In this document: positions 8,275 through 18,204 of the stretch, one piece after another
How the letters are laid out: every line of letters begins with the position of its first letter
Numbering within the stretch: the stretch's first letter is position 1
Assembly (NCBI GenBank): GCA_002786915.1
Contig: PCUV01000094.1
Coordinates: 30,264-94,263 of the forward strand
DNA from: Comamonadaceae bacterium CG12_big_fil_rev_8_21_14_0_65_59_15
GTDB lineage: Bacteria; Pseudomonadota; Gammaproteobacteria; Burkholderiales; Burkholderiaceae_C
Reading direction: 5' to 3'
Length of the DNA: 64,000 nt
Translations under genes and position numbers: made by a program
The notes under the pieces: generated by a model
Databases searched by the model: none
Seen by the model: only the letters and a program-made list of their open reading frames with translations
What the model was told of the DNA's origin: nothing

Positions 8275-10449
8275 ATGGAAATGGACGACGCACTAGAGAC
8301 ATTCATTGTTGAATGTCGGGAGCTGCTCGATGACATGGAAACCGCGTTGTTGGGCGTGGAAGCAGCGGACGACAAAACCGAGATGATCAACGCCATCTTT
8401 CGCGCCGCGCACACCATCAAGGGATCCAGCGGGCTGTTCAGCCTGGACCATGTGGTGGCCTTTACCCACGTAGTGGAAAGCGTGCTCGACAAGGTGCGCG
8501 GCGGCAAGCTGGCGCTGGCTGACAAGCTGGTGGTATTGCTGCTGGCGTGCAACGACCACATTGGCAAACTGGTGGACGGCGTGGCGGCGGGTGAACACGC
8601 CGGTACGCCCGAGCTGCTGGCAGCGGGAGAACCGCTGGTGGCGCAATTGCGCGCTTACCTGGATGTTCCCAAAGATCAAGCCAATGCCAATGCTGGTGCA
8701 CGCCGCGTACCCACCGCCGACACCGAGCAGGTGCAGCGCATCAACGCCGACACGGTCAACGCAGACCACTGGCACATTTCGGTGCGCTTTGCCCCCGACG
8801 TGTTGCGCAACGGCATGGACCCGCTGTCGTTCATACGCTACCTGGGCACCATGGGCAAGATCAAGGCGATTGAAACCGTAGCAGATGCCCTGCCCGACGC
8901 CGACGCCATGGACCCCGAGCTGTGCTACCTGGGCTTTGAGATGGCCTTTCAGACCCGGGTGGACAAAGCGGCGATTGAAAAAGTATTTGAATTTGTGCGC
9001 GACGACAGCCGCCTGGTGATCTTGCCCCCGCACAGCCGTATGTCAGAGTACGTCAGCCTGATCAGCATGCAGCCGGGCGAACTGACACGCCTGGGCGACA
9101 TGCTGGTGCGCTGCGGCACGCTCACACCCAACGAGCTCGACATGGCGCTGGACAAGCAAGCCGACACGCCCGCCAAGCCGATTGGCACCATTCTGGTGGA
9201 ACAGGGCTCGGTTCGGCCCGAGGTGGTTGAAGCGGCCTTGACCAAACAAAAGCTGGTCAAGGAAACCGCAGCCACTGAAAGCAAATCCATCCGTGTGGAT
9301 GCCGACAAGCTCGACAGCCTGATCAACCTGGTGGGCGAGCTGATCATTGCCGGGGCCAGCGTGAACCTGATCGCGCACCGCTCCAAAGTGATCGAGCTGA
9401 CCGAATCCACCTCCAAGCTGGCCACACTGGTTGAAGAAGTGCGCGACAGCGCCCTGCAACTGCGCATGGTGCGCATTGGCGCCACGTTTAACCGCTTTCA
9501 GCGCGTGGTGCACGACGTGTCGCGCGACCTGGGCAAAGACATTGCCTTGCAGATTGACGGCGAAGACACCGAGCTGGACAAAACCGTGGTGGAAAAAATT
9601 GGCGACCCGCTGATGCACCTGGTGCGCAATTGCATGGACCACGGCATTGAAAGTGCCGAGCTGCGCCAGCAGCGCGGCAAGCCGGTACAAGGCATGGTCA
9701 AGCTCAACGCTTTTCACGACAGCGGCTCAATCGTCATCACGGTCGAAGACGACGGCGGCGGCCTTAAAAAAGACCGTATCCTGGCCAAGGCGGTGGAGCG
9801 TGGTCTGGTCGAGGCCGGCCACCACCTGAGCGATGCCGACATTTACGGCCTGGTGTTCGAGCCCGGTTTTTCTACCGCAGAGAAGGTCACCAACCTGTCG
9901 GGCCGCGGTGTCGGGCTGGACGTGGTCAAGCGCAACATTACCGCGCTGCGCGGCACGGTGGGCATCACCAGCAACGAGGGCGTGGGCACCAAGGTGTCGA
10001 TCCGTCTGCCGCTCACGCTGGCCATCATCGACGGCTTTTTGGTCGGCATTGACAAAGCCGTGTATGCCATTCCGCTGGACATGATCGAAGAGTGCGTGGC
10101 CTACAGCGCCGAGCCAGGCCACGACTACACCAACCTGCGCGGCGAGGTGTTGCCCTTTATTCGCCTGCGTGAGCTGTTTTCGGTACCAGGCAAACCGGCC
10201 AAGGGCGAAAACATTGTGGTGCTCAAACACGCCGGGCAAAAGGCCGGGCTGGTGGTGGACACCCTGCTGGGCGAGTTTCAGACCGTCATCAAACCGCTGG
10301 GCCAGATGTTTGCGCAAAGCCGCTGCATCAGTGGTTCCACCATTTTGGGCAGTGGCGACGTGGCGTTGATTCTGGACGTGCCGCAACTGGTGCGCCAGGC
10401 GATGGAAAAAGGTAGCCAAGTAGGGCAAGAACACGCGGTATTGAATTGA
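8275..10449 (+). CDS. cheA: Chemotaxis histidine kinase CheA with an MshEN-like insert
   Basis: 724 residues. P1 is an HPt domain with the phosphorylated His at 46 ([12 protein letters not shown]). The dimerisation helices start near 340 ([19 protein letters not shown]). The ATPase domain has [18 protein letters not shown] and GRGVGLDVV. The C-terminal P5 is CheW-like. The region between P1 and the dimerisation helices, where P2 normally sits, includes two tandem 24-residue motifs at 272-325 matching the MshEN pattern (RLG..L...G.L....L..AL..Q). In MshE-type ATPases that pattern binds c-di-GMP. CheA phosphorylates CheY and CheB in response to receptor arrays. Confidence 0.93.
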   Translation: MEMDDALETFIVECRELLDDMETALLGVEAADDKTEMINAIFRAAHTIKGSSGLFSLDHVVAFTHVVESVLDKVRGGKLALADKLVVLLLACNDHIGKLVDGVAAGEHAGTPELLAAGEPLVAQLRAYLDVPKDQANANAGARRVPTADTEQVQRINADTVNADHWHISVRFAPDVLRNGMDPLSFIRYLGTMGKIKAIETVADALPDADAMDPELCYLGFEMAFQTRVDKAAIEKVFEFVRDDSRLVILPPHSRMSEYVSLISMQPGELTRLGDMLVRCGTLTPNELDMALDKQADTPAKPIGTILVEQGSVRPEVVEAALTKQKLVKETAATESKSIRVDADKLDSLINLVGELIIAGASVNLIAHRSKVIELTESTSKLATLVEEVRDSALQLRMVRIGATFNRFQRVVHDVSRDLGKDIALQIDGEDTELDKTVVEKIGDPLMHLVRNCMDHGIESAELRQQRGKPVQGMVKLNAFHDSGSIVITVEDDGGGLKKDRILAKAVERGLVEAGHHLSDADIYGLVFEPGFSTAEKVTNLSGRGVGLDVVKRNITALRGTVGITSNEGVGTKVSIRLPLTLAIIDGFLVGIDKAVYAIPLDMIEECVAYSAEPGHDYTNLRGEVLPFIRLRELFSVPGKPAKGENIVVLKHAGQKAGLVVDTLLGEFQTVIKPLGQMFAQSRCISGSTILGSGDVALILDVPQLVRQAMEKGSQVGQEHAVLN

Positions 10450-10477
10450 AACTGTTTTTTTAAAAAGGGGTAACGAC

Positions 10478-12133
10478 ATGTTTGCAAATATGAAAATCGG
10501 CCTGCGCTTGTCGCTGGGCTTTGCCATTGTGTTGGCATTGATGGCCGCGCTGGCGGCGGTGGGTATCAACGGCATGGCCAATGTGCAGGAGCGGCTTGAT
10601 GGCATCGTGAATGACAACATGCACAAAATCGCACTCAATACCGACATGTCGCAGCAGATTCATATCGTTACACGCTTGATGCGCACGACGGTTTTGCTGA
10701 AAGATCCGGCAGCGATTGCAGCCGAGCACAAGAAGATTGCCGATGCCCGCAAGAAATACGCCGAAGCCTTTGATGCGCTGGAAAAAACCACGGCGAGCGA
10801 AAAAGGCAAAGCTTTGCGCGGCAGGATCAAATCAGCGTTGGCCGAAGCTACCCCGTTGAATGACAAGGTGCTGGAGCTCGACTCAGCGGGGAAAGACGAA
10901 GAGGCAGTGGACTTTCTGATCAAGGTTGCCGCACCGGCTACGCAGAAAGTGCAAGACATCCTGGAAGAAAACATGGTTTTCCAGGACGATGATGCTGATG
11001 CCGACCATGCTGCCGCCAAAGCCGCCTACGCATCAGCCCACACCCTGATGCTGACACTGGCAGCGGTGGCCATTGGCCTGGGTGCGCTGTTGGCCTGGAT
11101 ATTGACCCGCTCCATCACCCAACCGGTGAACGAAGCCCTGAACGTGGCCAACCGCCTGGCCGACGGCGACCTGACCGTGCGCATTGACAACCCGTCCAAA
11201 GACGAGACCGGGCAAATGCTGGCCGCCATGCAAGGCATGATCGGCAAGCTCACACAAGTCGTTACCGACGTGAACGGTGGCGCGCAAGCACTAGCCAGCG
11301 CCTCAGAGGAGGTGAGCGCCACCGCGCAGTCTTTAAGCCAGGCGGCCAGCGAACAAGCCGCCGGTGTGGAAGAAACCTCGGCCAGCATCGAGCAAATGAC
11401 TTCGTCGATTGCGCAGAATACCGAAAACGCCAAGATCACCGACGGCATGGCCAGCAAGGCCGCCAAAGACGCGGCCGACGGCGGCGAAGCCGTGAAGGCC
11501 ACGGTCGAAGCGATGAAGCAGATCGCCAAGAAGATCGGCATCATCGACGACATTGCCGCACAAACCAACCTGCTGGCCCTGAACGCCGCCATTGAAGCCG
11601 CGCGCGCTGGTGAGCACGGCAAAGGCTTTGCCGTGGTAGCCGCAGAAGTGCGCAAACTGGCCGAACGCAGCCAGGTGGCCGCGCAAGAAATTGGCGAAGT
11701 GGCTGGCAGCAGCGTGGAACTGGCCGAAAAGGCCGGCAAGCTCCTGGACGAGATCGTGCCCAACATCCGCAAGACATCAGACCTGGTGCAAGAGATCACC
11801 GCCGCATCTACAGAACAAAGCAGTGGCGTCGGCCAGATCAACAGCGCCGTGAGCCAGCTCAACACCACCACGCAGCAAAACGCCAGCAGCTCTGAAGAGC
11901 TAGCCGCCACCAGTGAAGAGATGAGCAGCCAGGCCGAACAGCTGCAACACACCATGATGTACTTCAAGCTCGACGGTGCCAGCCAGGGCGGGGGCAGCTT
12001 TGCGATCCACAAGAGCAGCGCCAGCAGCAAAAAGGCCGCGCAGCCCAAAGCCGCAGCCAGCGCCAAAGCCGCACCCAAGGCCACCGCTACAGCCAGCGCC
12101 GATCTGGACGAAACCCAGTTTACGAAGTTTTAA
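10478..12133 (+). CDS. Methyl-accepting chemotaxis protein with four-helix-bundle sensor
   Basis: 551 residues. One membrane helix (about 10-30), a periplasmic four-helix-bundle-type sensor to about 185, a second helix (about 188-210), then a HAMP domain and a signalling coiled coil with [25 protein letters not shown] at its tip. Putative methylation helices flank the tip. The C-terminus ends in an Ala/Lys-rich linker and FTKF rather than the NWETF pentapeptide that tethers CheR, so adaptation probably works without tethering. It follows cheA by 28 bases with AGGGG upstream of ATG. Confidence 0.9.
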   Translation: MFANMKIGLRLSLGFAIVLALMAALAAVGINGMANVQERLDGIVNDNMHKIALNTDMSQQIHIVTRLMRTTVLLKDPAAIAAEHKKIADARKKYAEAFDALEKTTASEKGKALRGRIKSALAEATPLNDKVLELDSAGKDEEAVDFLIKVAAPATQKVQDILEENMVFQDDDADADHAAAKAAYASAHTLMLTLAAVAIGLGALLAWILTRSITQPVNEALNVANRLADGDLTVRIDNPSKDETGQMLAAMQGMIGKLTQVVTDVNGGAQALASASEEVSATAQSLSQAASEQAAGVEETSASIEQMTSSIAQNTENAKITDGMASKAAKDAADGGEAVKATVEAMKQIAKKIGIIDDIAAQTNLLALNAAIEAARAGEHGKGFAVVAAEVRKLAERSQVAAQEIGEVAGSSVELAEKAGKLLDEIVPNIRKTSDLVQEITAASTEQSSGVGQINSAVSQLNTTTQQNASSSEELAATSEEMSSQAEQLQHTMMYFKLDGASQGGGSFAIHKSSASSKKAAQPKAAASAKAAPKATATASADLDETQFTKF

Positions 12134-12225
12134 CATGAAAAACGCCGAGCTTCGTCATTCCCGCGTAGGCGGGAATGACGGGCCCATTTCATCGTTTGGG
12201 CGGCTGTGCAGGCATGGCAGATAGC
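12131..12225. repeat. Dispersed non-coding repeat, copy A
   Basis: After the MCP stop comes tgaaaaacgccg, then a perfect inverted repeat gtcattcccgc-gta-gcgggaatgac (about 12154-12178), then a segment catttcatcgtttgggcggctg. A second, diverged copy with the same order of blocks lies at 53175-53292. The hairpin resembles the short palindromic repeats scattered through betaproteobacterial genomes. Here it may also act as a transcript-stabilising or attenuating hairpin between the MCP and cheW. Confidence 0.65.
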
Positions 12226-12252
12226 TCTGTCCCCAACTGAAAGGAATTCATC

Positions 12253-12816
12253 ATGGACGAAATAGTTCCAGCCAATACAAAACTTGTAGCTGCCCAGGCA
12301 AGCGCAGCAAGCGCTAGCGAGGCAAAACAGTACTTGACTTTTATGCTCGGCGGCGAGATGTTCTCGATCGGCATTCTGTGCATCAAAGAGATCATCTGGT
12401 ACGCTAACCTGACCGAAGTGCCGATGATGCCCGCGTGCATTCGCGGGGTCATCAACCTGCGCGGCGCGGTGGTGCCGGTGCTGGATTTGTCCAACCGCTT
12501 TGGCAAACCTTCTACGCCGGTGATCAAAAGCACCTGCATCGTGATTGTGGAAGTGCCCACCGCCAATGAGGGTGAGCACCAGAACATGGGCATCGTGGTC
12601 GATTCAGTGCAGGCGGTGCTGGAAATCCCCACGTCTGAGATTGAGCCCGCGCCCAGCTTTGGCACCAAGATTCGAAGCGAATTCATTGAAGGCATTGCCA
12701 AGGTGGACGGCAAGTTTGTGATTCTGCTGGACGTGGCCAAAGTGCTGTCGATGCAGGAGATTGGGCAACTGGGGCAGGTGGCGGCGCTGCCAAATGTGGC
12801 GCCGGCCGAGGCCTGA
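12253..12816 (+). CDS. cheW: Chemotaxis adaptor CheW
   Basis: 187 residues. A flexible 25-residue N-terminus precedes a CheW fold with the recognisable run YLTFMLGGEMFSIGI, PACIRGVINLRGAVVPVLDL and FVILLDVAKVL. CheW links receptors to CheA in the cytoplasmic array. The start ATG has AAGGAA nine bases upstream. The gene continues the chemosensory operon after the hairpin repeat. Confidence 0.93.
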   Translation: MDEIVPANTKLVAAQASAASASEAKQYLTFMLGGEMFSIGILCIKEIIWYANLTEVPMMPACIRGVINLRGAVVPVLDLSNRFGKPSTPVIKSTCIVIVEVPTANEGEHQNMGIVVDSVQAVLEIPTSEIEPAPSFGTKIRSEFIEGIAKVDGKFVILLDVAKVLSMQEIGQLGQVAALPNVAPAEA

Positions 12817-12883
12817 TGCCAAGATTTTTCTTACTGAGAGTATGGCAAGGCAATACCAGTCACTAACCACTGGAAAAAACACC

Positions 12884-13174
12884 ATGACTGTGAGTATTGC
12901 CAAACCCTTGTCGGTCAAACTCGACGCGCAAACGCGGGCGCGCATTGAGAACCTGGCTGCGTCGCGCCGTCGCACCACCCACTGGATGATGCGTGAAGCG
13001 ATTGCACAGTACATTGAGCGCGAAGAACAGCGCAACAGTTTGCAGCAGGATGCGGTTGCCGCATGGGAGGCTTATCAAGCCAAGGGATTGCATTTGACGC
13101 TGGAAGAGGCCGATGCCTGGATGGCCAAGCTTGAAGCTGGGCAAGACGTGGAGCCGCCACCATGCCACGTCTGA
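12884..13174 (+). CDS. Ribbon-helix-helix antitoxin (CopG/ParD-like), apparently orphaned
   Basis: 96 residues. The N-terminal half is a ribbon-helix-helix domain (SVKLDAQTRARIENLAASRRRTTHWMMREAI). The C-terminal part is acidic and helical, as expected for toxin binding. A short inverted repeat ccagt-N8-actgg at 12856-12873 lies just upstream and may be its operator. The partner toxin reading frame begins inside its last codons but is cut to 30 codons (13162-13254). The pair therefore looks like a decayed RelBE/ParDE-type module, lodged within the chemosensory operon. An upstream in-frame start at 12761 would overlap cheW and is less likely. Confidence 0.8.
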   Translation: MTVSIAKPLSVKLDAQTRARIENLAASRRRTTHWMMREAIAQYIEREEQRNSLQQDAVAAWEAYQAKGLHLTLEEADAWMAKLEAGQDVEPPPCHV

Positions 13175-13254
13175 TTTGGCCACCGCCTGCGCTGCTGGAT
13201 TTTGTTAGACACCAGAAAGAGCTTGGCTACCAAGATCGGCACACCACAGCATGA
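13162..13254 (+). pseudogene. Truncated ParE/RelE-type toxin remnant
   Basis: The frame starts with ATG 13162, overlapping the antitoxin end by 13 bases as in intact modules. It encodes MPRLIWPPPALLD, which resembles the N-terminus of ParE-type toxins, then 17 unrelated-looking residues to TGA at 13252. Full toxins have about 95-100 residues, so roughly 85 per cent is missing. The stop overlaps the ATG of the next gene (ATGA at 13251), so the stub may still pass ribosomes on to it. Confidence 0.6.
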
Positions 13255-15788
13255 AGCTTCAAAGCAAAATCTGGCTGAGTTGTGGCGCGGTGGTGGCCGT
13301 AGTGATGGCCATCGACTTGGGCGTAGGTTACCGCGATGTGCAAGCCGGTGTGCATGCCCAGGCCAGCGACGATGCACGCATTGTGCAAAGCTTGCTGATG
13401 GCCACGCGGCGCATCTACCACCAGCAGTTTCTGGACAGTGGGATAGAACTCAATTCACACACCATTGGTTTTTTGCCGGCGCATGCGATGAGCAAAATTT
13501 CGGCAGATTTGCCCAATTGGCTCAAGAGCGGCCTGCGTTTTAACAACGTGTCAGACCGCCCCCGCAACCAGAACAACGCCGCTGATGCGGTGGAGCTTGA
13601 AGACATGGCCTGGTTTCGGGCCAACCCCAAGGCGAAAGACCGCAGCCTGGATATCCGGGATGCATCAGGCAAACGTTTTTATCACTTTGCCGCCCCGATC
13701 TGGATCGAGCCCTATTGCCTGAAGTGCCATGGCGAGCGCAGTGCCACGCCGGCTGCCATTCGAGATACTTATGACCAGGCCTATGGCTACAAAGTAGGTG
13801 ATTTGCGCGGTGTGCTGAGCATCCACGTGCCCACCGACGAGCTGCGTGCCAGTGCCCTGCAAACTTGGCTGGAGCGCAGCGTAGGCCGCTTGGTGGGCTA
13901 CGCGGCCTTGCTGTTGCTGCTGGGCTTGATGTTGCAGCACCTGGTGGCGCACCGGTTAACCGCACTCGGGCTTGCCGTGAAGCGCCTGCAAACGGGCGAG
14001 CTGGCTACGCGGGTAGATGCTTCTGGAAACGATGAGTTGAGCGAACTCTCGCAGGGGTTCAACCACATGGCCGAAGGCTTGGCCAAGCGTGATGCTGCGG
14101 TGCACGAAAGCATGTTGCAGTTGCGCGAGAGCGAGTCCAAGTACCGCTCGGTGTTGGCCAGCTCGCAGGATGGTTTTTTGCTGGCAAACGCGCAGGGGCG
14201 GCTGCTTGAAGTCAACGATGCCTATGTGGCCATGACCGGCTTTAGCCGCGAAGAACTGTTGCAGATGAGCGTGGCGGATTTGAAGGCAGACGAGTCCAGG
14301 GCGCAGGTGCAAGCGCAGTTGCAGGCCATCATGGCGGGCCAGCCGGGTTTGTTTGAAACCCTGCACCAGCGCAAGGATGGCCAAGTGATACCGGTGGAGA
14401 TCAGCGCAACTTTTAATTGGGCTGAAGGCGGCGTATTTGCCGCATTTGTGCGCGACATTTCAAAACGCCAGGAGACCGAGTCGCGCATTCGTCAACTCAA
14501 ATTTTTTGACGGTCTGACCGGGCTGCCCAACCGCGCGATGTTTGTCGAGCGCTGCAACGTCGCATTGCAGCAAGCCCGGACTGTAGCCTCTGGTGCCGCC
14601 GTGATTTGCCTCGATCTGGACCATTTTGGCCATATCAATGACAGCCTGGGACATCAGGCCGGCGACCAGATGCTGGTGCTGCTGGCAGAGCGCTTTCAGA
14701 GCATGCTCGGACCCCATGACTTGCTGGGCCGCCCAGGTGGCGACGAGTTTTTGATCTTTTTGGCCGACACTGACAACGCACGAGCCAACGCCATCGTGGC
14801 CCAACTGACCCAAAGCGTTGCCAGCCCCTTGCGTCTGGAAGGCAAAGACATCGTCATGACCTTGTCGCTGGGCGTGGCCATGGCCCCGCAAGACGGTACC
14901 GATGCTGAAAGTTTGTTGCGCGCAGCAGATACGGCAACCCATTGGGCCAAAAAATCGGGGCTCAATTCGGTGCGTTTTTTCTCCGCCGAAATGCGTCAGT
15001 TGGTTAGCCACCAGATGGCCTTGGACGCTGACCTGCATGAGGCCATGGGGCGCGCCGAGTTTTTGCTGTTTTACCAGGCCCAGGTGTCAGAAGACGGCAC
15101 CGTGGTGGGTGCCGAAGCCTTGATACGATGGCAGCATGGCACACGCGGACTGGTGTCGCCCGCAGAATTTATACCGTTGGCCGAAGAAAATGGCCTGATC
15201 TTGCCACTGGGACAATGGGTGCTCGAGATCGCTTGCCGACAACTGGCTAGGTGGGCCGATCTGCCAACCCTGTCGGCACTGACGATTGCGGTGAATGTCA
15301 GTGCCAAACAATTTCAACTGCCCGACTTTGTTGACAAGGTCACGACGGTCTTGAAACTGACCGGGGCAAATCCAGCGCGACTCAAGCTGGAGCTGACCGA
15401 AAGCCAGTTGGTCAGTGATGTCGAAACCACCATTGAAAAAATGCGCACGCTCAAAAATCTGGGGGTGCAGTTTTCACTGGACGACTTCGGCACCGGCTTT
15501 TCGTCGCTGTCTTACCTGAAGCGCTTGCCGCTGGATCAGCTCAAGATCGACCAGAGTTTTGTGCGTGACATTCTGACTGACCCCGAGGATGCAGCCATAG
15601 CCCGCGCCATCGTGGTGCTGGCACGCGCCATGTCGCTGGAAGTGATCGCTGAAGGGGTCGAGACCGAGGCGCAACGCAACAGCTTGCTGGCACTCGATTG
15701 CCACCTGTTTCAAGGCTATTGGTATGGCAAACCCGTGCCGTTGGCCAACTTTGAGGCCTTTGTCCTGGCGCAGGCCAACAAGGATTGA
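13251..15788 (+). CDS. Membrane GGDEF-EAL protein with periplasmic heme-c-type sensor (Tll0287/DUF3365-like)
   Basis: 845 residues. The N-terminal helix (about 8-26) leads to a periplasmic domain (about 30-205) that contains CLKCH at 156-160, the CXXCH site for covalent heme c. The arrangement with YHFAAPIWIEPYC resembles Tll0287/DUF3365 sensors. A second helix (about 210-232) is followed by HAMP, PAS (about 290-410), GGDEF (motif at 496-500) and EAL (catalytic Glu near 622). Both catalytic signatures are intact. The protein should sense redox state, oxygen or a small ligand through heme and change c-di-GMP levels. It sits between cheW and cheR, which suggests shared regulation with the chemosensory operon. 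Confidence 0.88.
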   Translation: MKLQSKIWLSCGAVVAVVMAIDLGVGYRDVQAGVHAQASDDARIVQSLLMATRRIYHQQFLDSGIELNSHTIGFLPAHAMSKISADLPNWLKSGLRFNNVSDRPRNQNNAADAVELEDMAWFRANPKAKDRSLDIRDASGKRFYHFAAPIWIEPYCLKCHGERSATPAAIRDTYDQAYGYKVGDLRGVLSIHVPTDELRASALQTWLERSVGRLVGYAALLLLLGLMLQHLVAHRLTALGLAVKRLQTGELATRVDASGNDELSELSQGFNHMAEGLAKRDAAVHESMLQLRESESKYRSVLASSQDGFLLANAQGRLLEVNDAYVAMTGFSREELLQMSVADLKADESRAQVQAQLQAIMAGQPGLFETLHQRKDGQVIPVEISATFNWAEGGVFAAFVRDISKRQETESRIRQLKFFDGLTGLPNRAMFVERCNVALQQARTVASGAAVICLDLDHFGHINDSLGHQAGDQMLVLLAERFQSMLGPHDLLGRPGGDEFLIFLADTDNARANAIVAQLTQSVASPLRLEGKDIVMTLSLGVAMAPQDGTDAESLLRAADTATHWAKKSGLNSVRFFSAEMRQLVSHQMALDADLHEAMGRAEFLLFYQAQVSEDGTVVGAEALIRWQHGTRGLVSPAEFIPLAEENGLILPLGQWVLEIACRQLARWADLPTLSALTIAVNVSAKQFQLPDFVDKVTTVLKLTGANPARLKLELTESQLVSDVETTIEKMRTLKNLGVQFSLDDFGTGFSSLSYLKRLPLDQLKIDQSFVRDILTDPEDAAIARAIVVLARAMSLEVIAEGVETEAQRNSLLALDCHLFQGYWYGKPVPLANFEAFVLAQANKD

Positions 15789-15794
15789 ACGAAC

Positions 15795-16604
15795 GTGTTA
15801 CCGGTTCTTATTACTGATGCCGAATTTGCCAGATTCCAGCACTTCATTTTTGAGCGCGCCGGCATTTCCATGTCACCGGCCAAAAAAGCGCTGGTAAGCG
15901 GGCGGCTGAGCAAACGGCTGGCGCTGCATGGGCTGGAGAGCTTTGGCGCTTATTTCAAGCTGCTCTCAGACGGGCATCACCCCGACGAGGTGCAGATGGC
16001 GGTAGATTTACTGACAACCAATGAGACTTATTTTTTCAGGGAAATCAAGCATTACGAATTCATGCGCACCCAGGTGCTGGCCGCGCGCAGCCGCCCCACG
16101 CCATGGCGCATCTGGAGTGCAGCCAGCTCCAGCGGCGAAGAGGCCTACAGCATGGCCATGGTGCTGCAAGACTGTATGCAGACCACACCCTGGGAGGTGC
16201 TGGGCACGGATATCAGCACCCGGGTGATCGCCGGGGCGCAGCGCGGACTGTACTCGATGGAGCGCGGCCGCCACATTCCGCCGGACTATCTGCGCCGCTT
16301 TTGCCGCAAGGGCAGCGGCGAATACGAAGGCATGTTGCTGGTAGACCGCGCCCTGCGCAGCAAAGTGACGTTTCGGCAGGCCAACCTGAACACGGCACTG
16401 CCCGAACTGGGCCAGTTTGACATGGTTTTTTTGCGCAATGTGATGATTTACTTTAACAACGACACCAAGCGCGAGGTGGTGGCGCGGGTGATTGCCACCC
16501 TCAAGCCGGGCGGTTACTTTTGCATCGGCCATTCAGAGAGCTTGAACGACATCAGCACGGCGGTGCAGATGGTGGCGCCATCGATTTACCAAAAGCCAGT
16601 GTGA
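15795..16604 (+). CDS. cheR: Chemoreceptor glutamate methyltransferase CheR
   Basis: 269 residues. The N-terminal helical domain is followed by the SAM-binding domain, with TTNETYFFRE, the SAM loop SAASSSGEEAYSMAM and the later VFLRNVMIYF motif typical of CheR. CheR methylates glutamates on MCPs during adaptation. The start is GTG at 15795, six bases after the preceding stop, with gaacgaac upstream. CheD follows after one base. Confidence 0.93.
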   Translation: MLPVLITDAEFARFQHFIFERAGISMSPAKKALVSGRLSKRLALHGLESFGAYFKLLSDGHHPDEVQMAVDLLTTNETYFFREIKHYEFMRTQVLAARSRPTPWRIWSAASSSGEEAYSMAMVLQDCMQTTPWEVLGTDISTRVIAGAQRGLYSMERGRHIPPDYLRRFCRKGSGEYEGMLLVDRALRSKVTFRQANLNTALPELGQFDMVFLRNVMIYFNNDTKREVVARVIATLKPGGYFCIGHSESLNDISTAVQMVAPSIYQKPV

Positions 16605-16605
16605 T

Positions 16606-17136
16606 ATGCACCAAATCGACAATTTACTGGATATTTTTTTACAGCCGGGCGAGCTGTTTGTGGCCGACTCGGGCTACCAGATCCGCACCATTCTGGGCTC
16701 GTGCGTTTCGATCACGCTGTGGCACCCAGAGACCGGTTTGGGGGGTATGTCGCATTTTTTGCTACCCACCCGTGGCCACAAGGTGCACCACAGTGAATTC
16801 GATGGCCGCTATGGCGACGAGGCGTTGGCGCTGATGCTGGCCGACTTGCGCGCGCGCGGTGTGGAGCCGCAAGAATGCCAGGGCAAGATTTTTGGTGGCG
16901 GCAACATGTTCCCCGGCATGGGGCACGCCAGCGGCATCAAGGTGGGACACCGCAACGGCCTGGCCGCGCGTGAAATGCTGCGCCAGCATGGCATTCCAGT
17001 GGTAACCGAGAGCCTGTTTGGCATTGGTCACCGACAAATCATTTTTGACCTGAGCCGCGGCGACGTGTGGGCGCGGCAGGTGAAACCCACGCAGCAAGAA
17101 CTGGAAGCGCAGCCCAACATGGACAAACAATCATGA
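16606..17136 (+). CDS. cheD: Chemoreceptor glutamine deamidase CheD
   Basis: 176 residues. The catalytic Cys lies in [12 protein letters not shown] and the partner His in GGMSHFLLP, both canonical. GGGNMFPGM and the GVGHR-like IGHRQI segment also fit the family. CheD deamidates receptor glutamines and can tune CheY phosphatases. The stop overlaps the cheB start (ATGA at 17133). Confidence 0.93.
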   Translation: MHQIDNLLDIFLQPGELFVADSGYQIRTILGSCVSITLWHPETGLGGMSHFLLPTRGHKVHHSEFDGRYGDEALALMLADLRARGVEPQECQGKIFGGGNMFPGMGHASGIKVGHRNGLAAREMLRQHGIPVVTESLFGIGHRQIIFDLSRGDVWARQVKPTQQELEAQPNMDKQS

Positions 17137-18203
17137 GCAGAATTAAAGTATTAGTGGTAGATGATTCAGCGGTGGTGCGCCAGGTGGTCACCAATATTCT
17201 TGGTGCCGACCCCGACATTGAAGTGATTGCCGCTGCAGCAGACCCCATTTTGGCGATTGCCAAAATGAACGTGCAGTGGCCCGATGTGATTGTGCTGGAC
17301 ATTGAAATGCCGCGCATGGACGGCATCACTTTCCTTAAAAAAATCATGGCCGAGCACCCTACGCCAGTGGTGATCTGCTCCACCCTGGCCGAGGCCGGCA
17401 CGCAAACATCGATGGCAGCGCTGGCCGCCGGCGCGGTGGCGATCATCACCAAGCCCAAAGTGGGGCTGAAACAGTTTCTGGAAGATGATTCTGAGGACAT
17501 CATCAGCGCCGTCAAGGCCGCAGCCAAGTCCAACATGAGCGCGGTGATGCGGGTGCATGCCAAAAACACCGCCGACGTGATCATGCCTGCGGCCGACAAG
17601 CACGGCGCCATGATCCAGACCACCGACCGCGTGGTGGCCATTGGCACATCCACTGGGGGAACGCAGGCGCTGGAGGTGGTGCTGACGATGTTGCCGCGCG
17701 TCACGCCCGGCATGGTGATCGTGCAACACATGCCCGAAAAATTTACCGCTGCCTTTGCCGAGCGGCTCAACGGCCTGTGCCAGATTGAGGTGAAAGAAGC
17801 ACAGAACAACGACCGCGTGATCAACAGCCGCGCACTGATTGCACCCGGGGGCAAGCACATGCTGCTGCGCCGCACCGGTGCCCAGTATTACGTGGAGGTG
17901 ATGGACGGCCCGCTGGTGAACCGGCACCGGCCCAGCGTGGATGTGCTGTTCCGCTCAGTCGCCAAATGCGCCGGAGCCAACGCGCTGGGCGTGATCATGA
18001 CCGGCATGGGCGACGACGGTGCCGCTGGTCTGGCCGAGATGCGTAACGCTGGCGCCCGCACCGTGGGGCAAGATGAGGCCACCTGTGTGGTCTATGGCAT
18101 GCCCAAAGAAGCGGTCAAGCGCGGTGGGGTTGAAAAAACCGTGCCGCTGGGCGCCATTGCGCGTGAGATCATGCAACAGATGTCGGGGGTAATGGTGCGT
18201 TAA
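17133..18203 (+). CDS. cheB: Chemotaxis methylesterase CheB
   Basis: 356 residues. The N-terminal receiver (about 1-120) has VDDSAVVR and phosphoacceptor Asp in [11 protein letters not shown]. The C-terminal esterase (about 165-350) has the catalytic Ser in GTSTGG, the His in [12 protein letters not shown] and the Asp in MTGMGDDGA. CheB removes methyl groups from receptors when phosphorylated by CheA. It is the last gene of the operon and ends one base from the convergent sensor kinase gene, so no space remains for a separate terminator. Confidence 0.94.
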   Translation: MSRIKVLVVDDSAVVRQVVTNILGADPDIEVIAAAADPILAIAKMNVQWPDVIVLDIEMPRMDGITFLKKIMAEHPTPVVICSTLAEAGTQTSMAALAAGAVAIITKPKVGLKQFLEDDSEDIISAVKAAAKSNMSAVMRVHAKNTADVIMPAADKHGAMIQTTDRVVAIGTSTGGTQALEVVLTMLPRVTPGMVIVQHMPEKFTAAFAERLNGLCQIEVKEAQNNDRVINSRALIAPGGKHMLLRRTGAQYYVEVMDGPLVNRHRPSVDVLFRSVAKCAGANALGVIMTGMGDDGAAGLAEMRNAGARTVGQDEATCVVYGMPKEAVKRGGVEKTVPLGAIAREIMQQMSGVMVR

Positions 18204-18204
18204 A

